DNA from: Hondaea fermentalgiana
Taxonomy: Eukaryota; Sar; Bigyra; Thraustochytrida; Thraustochytriidae
Length of the DNA stretch: 19,486 nt
Direction of reading: 5' to 3'
Assembly: GCA_014084085.1 (NCBI GenBank)
Contig: NPFB01000137.1
Coordinates: 91,208 to 110,693, forward strand
The notes beneath the pieces are model-generated. The model saw only the letters and a program-made list of their open reading frames with translations. It was not told the origin of the DNA and did no database searches. Positions within the stretch are counted from its first letter, which is position 1, and each line of letters starts with the position of its first letter. A program made the translations under genes and the position numbers. Positions 8,446-16,902 of the stretch are shown in pieces.

Positions 8446-8798
8446 GACTTTGCATGTCTCTTCAGAACCTCGCTGTGCCTTGAATGAGCGAGGCTGCGCA
8501 AGGTCTTAACGAACCTACCTGGTCGGTGATGCATTCCTCCTCGAACAATAAAGAAAGTAAAAAAGAAAAGAAAATGAAAATGAGAGAAGCTCTTTCGGTT
8601 GACTGCTTGGTACTCTCTCGCTTCGGGTTTTGGTCCATCTACATGAGCTGGCTCGTGAGTCTTGCGGACGTAAATGTAGGTCACAAGACGACAGCGAGAT
8701 TTTTTCCTCAACCTTTGGCCTCTTTGCCTCTACGACAAGGCCAACATAGCCCAACAAACAAATACAGAATAAAAGATCTCTTGATCAACCAGCGCAAC
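8446..8798. other. Spacer between the transportin and COA4-like genes
   Basis: About 350 bases with lower GC than the CDSs. It holds the transportin 3' UTR with an AATAAA at 8547-8552, an A/G-rich stretch to about 8585, and the presumed short promoter and 5' UTR of the COA4-like gene. The frame of the downstream gene is open back to 8484 with several ATGs, but this stretch overlaps the presumed transportin 3' end and carries no recognisable domain. Confidence 0.5.
8547..8552 (+). terminator. Candidate polyadenylation signal for the transportin gene
   Basis: The exact AATAAA hexamer lies about 100 bases after the TAA stop, followed by A-rich sequence. Whether this organism uses the animal-type hexamer is not known from the window. 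Confidence 0.35.
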
Positions 8799-9304
8799 AT
8801 GGACACCGACGAACAGGTCGAGCGCGCAGGCTGCGCGCAGCAGTACGAGGATCTGCAGCTCTGCATGGCGGACAACGATCGCGACTGGGCCAAGGTAAGT
8901 AGGGAGCGCTCGTTTGCAAGCGTCAAGGTCAAGGGGTCAATGACCATGGCTCATCGTGCTCTCGGTCAGCCAAACAAGGCCTACTTGCCTGCCTGTCTAG
9001 CTGTCTTCGTTGTCTGCGTTTAGATGGCTATTTTTTTGCGAGGAAGACTCACCCACCCGCCCACCCACCCACCAGCATTAGATTGGCATTCCCTTGCATT
9101 GCGTTGCATTGCATTGCACTATTGTCGCAAAAGGCTGAGGTCGGTTTTCGATGGCCATCTCAAGCAAGAGAGACTGACGAAAATGAAAATGCCTGGTGCT
9201 TTACACAACAACAGTGTCAAGAAAAGGTTAAGGCTTGGAAAGACTGCTTCAATGGAGCGAAGAATTCTGAGAACTCGGGACCTACAAAGCCTGCTTCAAA
9301 GTAA
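8799..9304 (+). CDS. COA4: COA4-like twin CX9C mitochondrial protein, two exons, 61 aa
   Basis: Exon 1 is 8799-8894 (32 codons) and exon 2 is 9215-9304 (29 codons plus TAA), joined in phase 0. The donor is a consensus AAG|GTAAGT and the acceptor is acaacaacag|TG. The product has two CX9C motifs: Cys12/Cys22 in exon 1 (CAQQYEDLQLC) and Cys33/Cys43 in exon 2 (CQEKVKAWKDC), and the junction recreates DWAKCQ. The DW-x-x-CQ arrangement is typical of COA4/CHCHD8. Such proteins are oxidised by Mia40 in the mitochondrial intermembrane space to form a disulphide-locked helical hairpin; COA4 supports cytochrome c oxidase assembly. No presequence is present, as expected for this class. The tail is short and polar. 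Neither exon alone looks like a gene, so it is easily missed. The twin CX9C assignment is firm; COA4 rather than another small CHCH protein is likely but less sure. Confidence 0.8.
8895..9214 (+). other. Intron of the COA4-like gene (320 bp)
   Basis: It starts GTAAGT and ends ACAACAACAG. It contains two simple repeats, a CCCA tetranucleotide run (about 9051-9073) and a GCATT/GCGTT pentanucleotide run (about 9085-9119), and in-frame stops that exclude read-through. It is the only intron I could place with confidence. Confidence 0.8.
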
Positions 9305-10079
9305 ACGAGGCCTCGTGAGTAGCAATAGGTAACGAATGCAAATCAACTCTCTGCGGTTGGAATGGAAACGTGCACGCCTAGCATAGCACACCAAAGACCA
9401 CTCCGTTGCCGAGGCTACTGTTCTACGGATCCACTTTGACTTCCGACGGTTGCGCCTTCTCCCGTCGCCGAGGAACCGCGAGAGAGTGTAGAAGAAACGT
9501 GAGAGCGATGAAGGGGGGGGGTACGTTCTCTGAATACGATAGTAGCGCGAAAGTCATATTGTTTCATGCTTCCTCGTTGTCGCATATCGCTCGATCGATT
9601 GCAGCCGCAAAACGCGCGCGAGCGTCCGCTCCTTCGTTCGAGTCCGAGCCCCATGATGACAGCTTGCAAGTACGAAAAATGCGTTGTGCAAATTGGGGTT
9701 CCGCAACAGTTGACTCCGGTTTTGGCGTTGTGAACGATCGATCGATTGACGATCGAAAGGGCAAGGTTTTGGCCAGACACGAATCAACCCCCGCGCGTGG
9801 CAGTCCTGGGCGCGGACAGAGCCAGGGGCAGACGTCTAGGTGGGGGCGCGAGCGCAGTTAGGGCGAAGGCTCGGTCTCTGTCTGTCGGGACGGGATCGAG
9901 TCGGCGGCCAAGGTGTTTGACGCTTTCTTTCGCCTCGCCATTCTCGGAACGGCAGAAGCCCTTTGGGGAGGGAGGGAACTCGAGCGGACGATTTCGTTGG
10001 GAATTACACCAACTTCAAAGAAGAAGAAGAAGAAGAAGAAGGAATTGGACTGTTCGTCTATTTCGCGAGAAATCTCACC
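9305..10079. other. Spacer and presumed promoter region of SCAPER
   Basis: About 775 bases with no convincing gene; open frames here lack recognisable domains and codon bias. It contains two copies of the 10-mer CGATCGATTG (9592-9601 and 9739-9748), a G-run at about 9513-9520, and a GAA repeat just before the SCAPER ATG. No TATA box was seen. Confidence 0.5.
10018..10043. repeat. (AAG)8 microsatellite in the SCAPER 5' leader
   Basis: A pure AAG/GAA repeat ends about 37 bases before the SCAPER start codon. It would lie in the 5' UTR and be polymorphic. Translated in the SCAPER frame it gives a Glu run, but no ATG lies upstream of it in that frame within the open stretch. Confidence 0.85.
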
Positions 10080-13000
10080 ATGGCCACAACTCCTTCGTTC
10101 TTCTTGCTGACCCCTCTTGAAGATGAGGAAGATCACCTTTCCGAAAATGAAGAGAGGGACGACCCTGAAGACCTGGCCGTAGGCACTACGAAACAGACGA
10201 AGGCCCAAGTCCCCATAGGATCCGCTAGCACCGATGCTGGCGGCGCTTGGACCCAGGTTCGAAGCCGTAAGCCTCAGAAGAAAAAGCCCTCGCGAAGCAC
10301 CAAGCCCACGGAACGACGAAGAAGCTCTTCGAGCAGCGTAGGCAGCTTCCCTGGAAATTCGTCCACAGCCTCGTCAGAATCATCGAACGAGAGCAGAGGA
10401 AACCGTCGCAAATCTAATGACTTTGCGCTGCAGTCGCGCTGGAAACCACAGAGCCAGCATCAGTCCCATCAGCAAACTTCGCATGGTCCGCGTCTGAGCG
10501 CCCATCGTGACTCAAGATTAGGCCGCGCGTGGACGCAAGACAACGTCCAGCGCGCCCCTAACCAGCTTCGCAAACCAGGTGCCGTCTCTTGGCATGTGCC
10601 GCATCACGGCCATCCCTCTCAGCGTCGCGAACCCTCTGAGGAAACCAAGCTTGCGCGCAATGAAGATACGAGATCCGATTCCGCGAAGAGCGCCCACGAA
10701 CACCGAAAGAAGCCTGCGGTCAAGACACACGATCCCAATCGTCCCAGCCATTCTATTGGCTGCAATGGCAAGAGCAACAACAACAACAACAACGATCACA
10801 ACAATAACGAAAAAGACGACATGGAGGTCGGTACTTTGAATTCATCGAAACAGGCTGGAGGAGACACTGCTCGTGGCGATGATGGTATCCGGCCGGCAAA
10901 TACTCGCTCTTCTTTCATTGCCTCTTCCTGCTCTTCTTCGTCACGTCCTTCGGTCGTTCAGAAGCCAAACGACCTCAGCGATGCGAGACACCCTGAAGTG
11001 CATGGCAGCAACCAAAACGCTTGTTCTGATGCAGAACAGCAGGAAGGCCAAAATGGCGTACCTGAGACCGACATCGATACCACTTGTGGGCTTGATGCAG
11101 CGACAGGCGTCGAGATGGACAAGGGCCCAAAGGCCGATGAGAATATTGACGCTTGCTCGATCAGAGACGACAAAAGCAACGCAGGCGCTGCAGCAGCGAA
11201 TGAAGCGGCCAACGAGGGTTCTGACACGGAAGCACCATATGACAGTGAGCACGAACGATCTCTGGATGCGATCAATCGCGAGAAACTCCGCGCAAAGATA
11301 TGGAACATCCTTTTTCGCAATGTGACGCGAACCATCGACGAGTTGTACTACATGTGCGAGTTCGACAGCTCCGACGAACAATGTGGCAAGGCAGAGGATC
11401 TTTTGTCCACGTGTCTCACCGACTTTGGCGAATTGCGCGCTCGCATTCAGGCCCAGACTGCCAGTGCACGCCAGGGACCTGGCAAGGCCTCTTTTACAGG
11501 AAGACCCGGGTCCGCAAAAGCTCTGGCATGGGAAGTGCGCAAGAGTCAGGCGGTCCCATCACCAGTGACGTTACTTTTTGGTTCGCATCTGCAGGAAGAA
11601 GAAGGCGGGCTTGAGAGCGCTGGTCTGGAGACAAGAGTTGCCTTGGATGCAGCGGCTGAGGAAGAAATGTCTTTGCTGCACCAACGTTCGCTGCAAAGCC
11701 TCAACGCCTCATCAACTAGTGGCACAATTGATTTCAACAGCAGTAATACGGAACCTTCGCTTTCCAGCGACGACCGCGTCGGCCAGACAGCGCAAGAACT
11801 TCCAAAGTCGGTCTCTACGTCCTCGGCATGGGTGCGCAAGCCACGCATCGTCACCGAGTCTCCACGAAGAGCGGCACAGCCATATGGAACTGCCTCGTTC
11901 CGTGCTGGTGGGCAAGGTCTCCAAACAAGAGGTAGTGTCGTGCTGCGAAGACCCACGCCCGTGCGAGCAGGACCGCTTTCTTCATCATCTTCAAAAAAGC
12001 GCGTCTCTCTTCGCGTTGCCACCGCCCCGATCTCAGCACAAGAGACCTCATTCACTCAATCATCTCCACGAGAAGAAGATTTGGGAATTGTATCCGCGTC
12101 GGCGCGCGATGGAAGTCGTCAAGGGGGTGAATCGGTCGCCGAGGACCCAGAGGAATCTGCTTTTGGAGTCCACAGGGCAGCCAAGAGTGCAGGGCCAGCG
12201 CCATCGCCTCGGCCTTCAGTTTTCACCTTTGATGATGTCGAAGACGCCGAGAGTGGTCTTCGATGGGGAGACGAAGAAGTCGGGCTAACGCAAGATGCGG
12301 TGAACTCCATGGACATTGTCTCGCCCAACAGGAAGCGCTCCTGTGATGTATGCAGGCGTCGCGTGGTGCCGGCTGCGGGGGATCAGGAGACGTGTTCGGC
12401 ATGCCTTAGCAAGGCAGGAATGCTACGCACGCTGCACCAAAAGCTCTCCAGCCCAGAGCGCCGCAAGCCAAGTCCGTCCGAGACGAAGAGAAGGCAAACC
12501 CAGAAGCAGACCACGGCGCGTTTGAACAGGGAGAAAATCGACTTGCAGCGGCAAGCCAAGCTGCGACTTCAGACCTCGCGACAGGAGCAGATTGCAAAGA
12601 CGAAAGAAGAAGTCATGCTCGCGCAAAATCGTGCCATCCACGAGCGGCTCGAACGAGCAGCCGTTGCGCGAGAGGCCAAGCTCAAGAGCGTTGCGAAAAA
12701 GGCCGAAAACGAGGCTCGCAAGGTTAACGAGGTCCAGTTCATCAACGAGATGACTGAGCAGGATCGCACAGCGCAGCTGCACAAAAAGCTCGAGGATGGG
12801 GAGAAGCGGCGTCTTGTATTCATCGGGTCAATTCGCGAAAAGGCAGAGAAGCAGAACGAGCGCGTCGAGGCTCGTCGTCTTCGCGAAGAAGATCGCGAGC
12901 GCCAGCTGCGCGAGGCCATGCAGAAGCGACACGAAGAAGCCGAACGACGCAAAGCCGAGGCGCTCGAGGAACAGCGCAGAAAACTCGACGAAATGGTCAT

Positions 13001-15008
13001 CGAAGCCTCTGCAAAGGTGAGCGAGCGGCGCACAGAGATGGAGAAGGAACGCGAGGCCAAGCTCGCGTTGCAACGGGAGCGCGCAGAGCGCGCGGAGCAG
13101 GAGCGACGCCGTTTTCTCCTGGCCAAACGAACATCGAGTCGGGCCTCGACGTCGTCACCGCTCGTCCCACAGGAAGGCGACTCTCAAACACACACGAACG
13201 CCGGAGGAAGTGGCCATGCTGGGCCGGGGCTGACAGAAGCGGCCGTATCTAGCACTGGCAACACCTTGGCGTCGTCGTCCTCATCCACGGCGGCAGCGAG
13301 CGAAACCGGGGGCTCAAGTCTTCTCGGGAATTCGCACAATGCAGGAAGCTTGCACGTTGCGAATCCGCCTACTTCGATGCTTGGAGGGGGGATTGGATCC
13401 AACGCCGCAAGCCCACGCGCATCAGGTTCGTGGTCAGCAGAGGAGGAAGCAGCAGAGAAGGCACGCTTTGCTGAGGAGGTAACACGGTCCGCAGAGGAGA
13501 TGCAAATTCGAGAAAAGCAAATGAAAAAGCGGGCGCGCAAGGTCAAGGCGCGCATTGCCTCTCTGAGCGACCCGCAGGAGACGCTGAGTGCCTCCAGTCA
13601 AGGCAAGTCCCGACGTTTGCAGGGACTCCTGGATAGCTTGCGCGCAGGTTCTGAGCAAAAAGTGGAAGCCCTTGACACGCTTGCTCGTCTTGTACGGGAT
13701 AGCGTAAAAGGCGTGGTTTGCGAAGCGAGTCTTGCGGCTATGATTGGTGTTTGCGTGGGTGAGTTGGGAAAGGGCCCGGTGCAGTCCGCTGGTGTGCTTT
13801 CGAGCGCACTTGCCGCTCTACATGCAATGTGCGTGTCCACATCTGCTGTGTTGGAGTCACTTTTGGACTCTGGGCGCGTGACTGTTGTCATTGATGTGTG
13901 CGTGCAGCTCTTGCGGACGCCTGTATCTCGGGACAACGTGCAGGCGCTCATCTTTGGGCTACATATTGTCTCTTCCGTCTTGAGCTGCGCTCGTGGGCGC
14001 GCCAAATCGCGTCATTTGGGCGCAGAGCTGGTCCGACTTTGCATTTACTCCTCGCTGGCGCTTCGCTCCGGCGAGCGTTGCGCACAAATCAAGTGCGGGA
14101 AGCGCTGGGAGAGCACCGGATGCCCTGATGTGCGCGAAGCTGTCGATTTTGTTGTGAGCAGTTTGGGGCTCTTTGAGAGTATGGCAGGTGTTGTTCTCGC
14201 AGAACACGCAAAGGATTCCCCCGTCGACACCACGACGAGTGCCGTCGTGGACACGCTTCGCGAAGCAGCCTCGTCGTCGACGCTCTTTCGAATCGTTTCG
14301 CAGCTTGTCGCGGCCTTTATTGCTGTTCGCGGTACGCACGCACCGCGCGGTGCAGCACGAGCCGTGGATGCCGATCTCGAGGCACGTTTGCGTCTTGCTG
14401 CAGCCTCGGGCTTGCGAGCTCTGAATCTCATGTCGTGCCTCGATCTCGACATGGTTCAAGAGGTTTTGGGTTCGCCCGCTTTGCCGTTCGAGCTACAGCA
14501 GCTCTTTCGCTACGTCTTGCTTGCTTGCGAGCAGACTTCGTCCAGCAAAAATGGACTCACGCTCGCGTCGGAGGGGAACGCCGATGTCATTGTCACGATG
14601 CCGTCGCCACCCGCAACAGATTGGGGCACCATGTCCGAGGGCAAGGTCGGTCCTGAGGTCTCGCAGGAGGTGCTTTTTGCGGAGCTTGTAGTCTTTCTCG
14701 GTTTTTATGCGCAAGACAGCGCCAAGAATCAGGAGTCTCTTAATTGGGGCCGTGCGCCGACGCCATTGACACGACTTTGCTCTGTTCCATTTCGCTACTT
14801 TTCGTCTCCCGTAGGAAAGTCCATTCTCTTTCCCACGCTCCTCGCTGTGTGCACCGGCAACAGTCGGACGTCCACCATTGTGGCTGAGGAGATCAGTCCT
14901 GATCTTCTGACGGCCTATCTTCGTGCGCGATCCGAGCGAGATGAGAGCCTTACGCAGGCGAAGCGCTTTCCCTCTATATACTGGGAGTCTGCGCTTGCTT
15001 TCTTTTGA
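10080..15008 (+). CDS. SCAPER: SCAPER orthologue (S-phase cyclin A-associated protein in the ER), 1642 aa
   Basis: The start is the ATG at 10080 in a strong CACCATGG context. Residues 1-390 are disordered (Ser-, Arg- and Asn-rich, with an Asn run near 235). Residues about 395-490 match the SCAPER N-terminal domain: KLRAKIWNILFRN, IDELYYMCEFDS and the closing ALAWEVRKSQ. A CX2C-X13-CX2C zinc-like motif uses Cys755, 758, 772 and 775. A long charged coiled coil spans about 800-1016 and includes VNEVQFINEMTEQDR, a family landmark. After a Ser/Gly-rich linker, residues 1128-1642 form the helical C-terminal half ending with LCSVPFRYFSSP and SILFPTLLAVC, typical of SCAPER. In animals SCAPER binds cyclin A at the ER and is linked to cilia. 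Human SCAPER is about 1400 residues; extra length here is mostly disordered. No introns are needed. The same frame stays open for 66 codons after the TGA. Confidence 0.92.
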   Translation: MATTPSFFLLTPLEDEEDHLSENEERDDPEDLAVGTTKQTKAQVPIGSASTDAGGAWTQVRSRKPQKKKPSRSTKPTERRRSSSSSVGSFPGNSSTASSESSNESRGNRRKSNDFALQSRWKPQSQHQSHQQTSHGPRLSAHRDSRLGRAWTQDNVQRAPNQLRKPGAVSWHVPHHGHPSQRREPSEETKLARNEDTRSDSAKSAHEHRKKPAVKTHDPNRPSHSIGCNGKSNNNNNNDHNNNEKDDMEVGTLNSSKQAGGDTARGDDGIRPANTRSSFIASSCSSSSRPSVVQKPNDLSDARHPEVHGSNQNACSDAEQQEGQNGVPETDIDTTCGLDAATGVEMDKGPKADENIDACSIRDDKSNAGAAAANEAANEGSDTEAPYDSEHERSLDAINREKLRAKIWNILFRNVTRTIDELYYMCEFDSSDEQCGKAEDLLSTCLTDFGELRARIQAQTASARQGPGKASFTGRPGSAKALAWEVRKSQAVPSPVTLLFGSHLQEEEGGLESAGLETRVALDAAAEEEMSLLHQRSLQSLNASSTSGTIDFNSSNTEPSLSSDDRVGQTAQELPKSVSTSSAWVRKPRIVTESPRRAAQPYGTASFRAGGQGLQTRGSVVLRRPTPVRAGPLSSSSSKKRVSLRVATAPISAQETSFTQSSPREEDLGIVSASARDGSRQGGESVAEDPEESAFGVHRAAKSAGPAPSPRPSVFTFDDVEDAESGLRWGDEEVGLTQDAVNSMDIVSPNRKRSCDVCRRRVVPAAGDQETCSACLSKAGMLRTLHQKLSSPERRKPSPSETKRRQTQKQTTARLNREKIDLQRQAKLRLQTSRQEQIAKTKEEVMLAQNRAIHERLERAAVAREAKLKSVAKKAENEARKVNEVQFINEMTEQDRTAQLHKKLEDGEKRRLVFIGSIREKAEKQNERVEARRLREEDRERQLREAMQKRHEEAERRKAEALEEQRRKLDEMVIEASAKVSERRTEMEKEREAKLALQRERAERAEQERRRFLLAKRTSSRASTSSPLVPQEGDSQTHTNAGGSGHAGPGLTEAAVSSTGNTLASSSSSTAAASETGGSSLLGNSHNAGSLHVANPPTSMLGGGIGSNAASPRASGSWSAEEEAAEKARFAEEVTRSAEEMQIREKQMKKRARKVKARIASLSDPQETLSASSQGKSRRLQGLLDSLRAGSEQKVEALDTLARLVRDSVKGVVCEASLAAMIGVCVGELGKGPVQSAGVLSSALAALHAMCVSTSAVLESLLDSGRVTVVIDVCVQLLRTPVSRDNVQALIFGLHIVSSVLSCARGRAKSRHLGAELVRLCIYSSLALRSGERCAQIKCGKRWESTGCPDVREAVDFVVSSLGLFESMAGVVLAEHAKDSPVDTTTSAVVDTLREAASSSTLFRIVSQLVAAFIAVRGTHAPRGAARAVDADLEARLRLAAASGLRALNLMSCLDLDMVQEVLGSPALPFELQQLFRYVLLACEQTSSSKNGLTLASEGNADVIVTMPSPPATDWGTMSEGKVGPEVSQEVLFAELVVFLGFYAQDSAKNQESLNWGRAPTPLTRLCSVPFRYFSSPVGKSILFPTLLAVCTGNSRTSTIVAEEISPDLLTAYLRARSERDESLTQAKRFPSIYWESALAFF

Positions 15009-15457
15009 TTTGTCCCTTATCTTATCACATCAATAGGTCAACTTTATGCTTTGCGTCCTGCCTTACGGTGTCTGCTTGAACACGCCTTATCAGCGCTCGC
15101 GCCTGATGTAGTTTTTCCATGGATTCTGTGGTCGTTGCCGCCCCCAAGGCGTCCCATTTGCGCCGCGGTGGGGCCCAGAACGAGGCGCGGACTCACTGTC
15201 AGAGTCTGAGAGCCTGAGGCCGAGGGTGGGGGCGCCCAACGGTCACAAGGTGTTGAATGGAAGGAAAGGTTACGAGGGTCAGAGATGAAGAAAAGGAGAG
15301 GGTCAAATTGTAGCCAGCACACCGCGGCCGCAATGATGCACAATTTCTCTCGTACTTGGTTCACAGAATCTATTCCGCCAGCATTTGCGTGGCACTGCAC
15401 AGCACAGCGCCAGCAAATCCAGAAGGTGCCGACTGCAGGGAAACTCTGGGAGGAAAC
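15009..15457. other. Spacer after SCAPER, before the secreted protein
   Basis: About 450 bases. The first 200 (15009-15206) are open in the SCAPER frame after its TGA and read as a partly hydrophobic helix-like peptide before a TGA at 15207-15209. The remainder is mixed sequence with no recognisable gene and probably includes the promoter of the next gene. Confidence 0.45.
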
Positions 15458-16306
15458 ATGAGGCTCGCACGAGTGTGGCCTCTGGCGCTGCTTTGCGCTC
15501 TCACGAGCTATGGCGCTCGGGGAGCGATGGCAGCAATGTCAACAGCAAATAGTGCCCAACCGCGTCGTGAGCTAGGCAAGCAAAGGAAAAAAATACGCAA
15601 AGCCGAAGATGATTATCCAGAAGTTTGCGCCGCCACCTCAAAATCAAGTCAAATCGAGAATTGTTTTGATGCTGTGCTCGATAGAGATCCTCGCTTTGCT
15701 ATTGACAACGAGATTTGTAGCCAGTACAACGGCCTCGACTACACGACGATGCGCGAGTCGTGCCTAAGAAATCCAATTTGTTCCTTTTGGGGACCAGCTA
15801 AGTCGAATCGACGCCGACACCAGTGCATCGCAAACCCTTGCGCTCGCATCAACAATGGGCGGTGCACAATCCAGCACACAGGAGGCCGCTGCGTTTGGTG
15901 GACTCAGGAGCTGAACGCCAAATTTCGAGGCATCTCCGCGCCAGGTTGCTACGAGAGTCCATGCAGACACGCGATCCCGAATAAGGCGAAAGCGTGCCGC
16001 GCAGTCAACAAACTTTTGCCCTTTGAGCACCAGGATAAAGCGGGCACACCTCAAGAGGCAGCTCTTCTCGAAGACAGCCCTTTCCAGTGCACCTGGTGTC
16101 ATGGCGGTTCTCGGTGTGTGAATGTCAAGACCGAGTCTCAAGCACAGTGTTGGGGTTTGCAAGATGCCGGGTTGACGTGTACGAGCAGCTGTGCTAGCGA
16201 ACTCGGTGAGCCTTGTCCTTCCACAAATTGTGCAAAAGATTGCTGTGACAATGACGCATGGTGCAAGTGCGCGAGCAGTCATGCTCGTCTCGAGACCACG
16301 ATGTGA
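15458..16306 (+). CDS. Secreted cysteine-rich protein, unknown function, 282 aa
   Basis: The start at 15458 is the first in-frame ATG and places a good signal peptide at the N terminus: MRLARVWPLALLCALTSYGA, with cleavage likely near residues 20-25. The mature part (about 258 residues) opens with a basic stretch (RRELGKQRKKIRK) and then has 24 cysteines, an even number consistent with full disulphide pairing. A small module recurs: CIANPC at 123-128 and CYESPC at 164-169, each followed by another Cys 8-11 residues on, with aromatic pairs near Cys (CVWW, CTWC, CSFW). The last 60 residues are denser in Cys, including a CC pair. No membrane anchor or catalytic motif is visible. I do not recognise the family. 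An extracellular or wall-associated protein is the most one can infer; the dibasic-rich start could be a propeptide. Confidence 0.75.
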   Translation: MRLARVWPLALLCALTSYGARGAMAAMSTANSAQPRRELGKQRKKIRKAEDDYPEVCAATSKSSQIENCFDAVLDRDPRFAIDNEICSQYNGLDYTTMRESCLRNPICSFWGPAKSNRRRHQCIANPCARINNGRCTIQHTGGRCVWWTQELNAKFRGISAPGCYESPCRHAIPNKAKACRAVNKLLPFEHQDKAGTPQEAALLEDSPFQCTWCHGGSRCVNVKTESQAQCWGLQDAGLTCTSSCASELGEPCPSTNCAKDCCDNDAWCKCASSHARLETTM

Positions 16307-16423
16307 TTGATGAAATACGATTGATCTCTCCACATGCACATGAAGTTTGACTGTGCGTTAACTTGTGCGGGTGCGTCTGTTTGAGCCCATCTTGAGGCTA
16401 GGTCTTGGCCTAGAGGTGTAAAT

Positions 16424-16501
16424 GATGATCATCATGATCATGTTGAACATGATGATCATCATGATCATGTTGAACATGATGATCATGCTGAACTGGATGA
16501 T
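16424..16501. repeat. 27-bp near-palindromic tandem repeat, 2 exact copies plus a partial third
   Basis: Unit 1 (16424-16450) and unit 2 (16451-16477) are identical; unit 3 (from 16478) starts the same, then degenerates. Each unit begins gatgatcatcatgatcat and ends gttgaacat, so it is made of overlapping ATGATCAT palindromes. The block can fold into several alternative hairpins. It lies about 120 bases after the stop of the cysteine-rich gene. Confidence 0.9.
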
Positions 16502-16822
16502 TAACTTAAAATTGAATCATAAGAATGTTGATGGCCGTATCGTACACGTGCGTTAGAAAAGAGAGTGGCTCTACCGCTTTGCCGAAGACATGTTTGCGTC
16601 AAGATGTGTGCGTGACTACTATCTATTTTTTAACCATATGGCACACTGGATTTTTTTATGCCATTTTCCAAAGCCATTTCGACCACTTTCTTCAATTTTT
16701 TCTGTCCCAGTCCGCCATCGCCGGAGCGGGATTGCGGAAATAAAGCACATTGGATCGCGCGCGGCCAGGTACGAAGACGCGTGCGCACGAGACACCGAGC
16801 CTAGAGCAGAGCGGTCACTCAG

Positions 16823-16842
16823 TCGCTCGCTCGCTCGCTCGC
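16823..16842. repeat. (TCGC)5 tetranucleotide repeat in the VOC leader
   Basis: Five tandem TCGC units lie about 60 bases before the VOC ATG. A related GCGA run sits just before the ankyrin ATG, suggesting that such runs are a common feature of 5' leaders in this genome. Confidence 0.75.
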
Positions 16843-16902
16843 AAAGTGCGAAAGGTTCGACGAGAAAAGAAGCGCTCGCGGGCGGGCACGAGATTAATCA
16901 AG

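Larger units (their letters stand above)
16307..16902. other. Spacer with repeats upstream of the VOC gene
   Basis: About 600 bases, AT-richer than the flanking genes until about 16740, then GC-rich up to the ATG at 16903. It includes the 27-bp repeat block and a TCGC run. No gene was recognised; open frames are short and lack bias. Confidence 0.5.

Noticed and set aside
9406..9861. A plus-strand open frame of 151 codons upstream of SCAPER
   Set aside because: No recognisable motif and irregular codon use; it lies in the expected promoter region.
15044..15400. A minus-strand open frame of 118 codons after SCAPER
   Set aside because: There is no ATG start and no recognisable domain.
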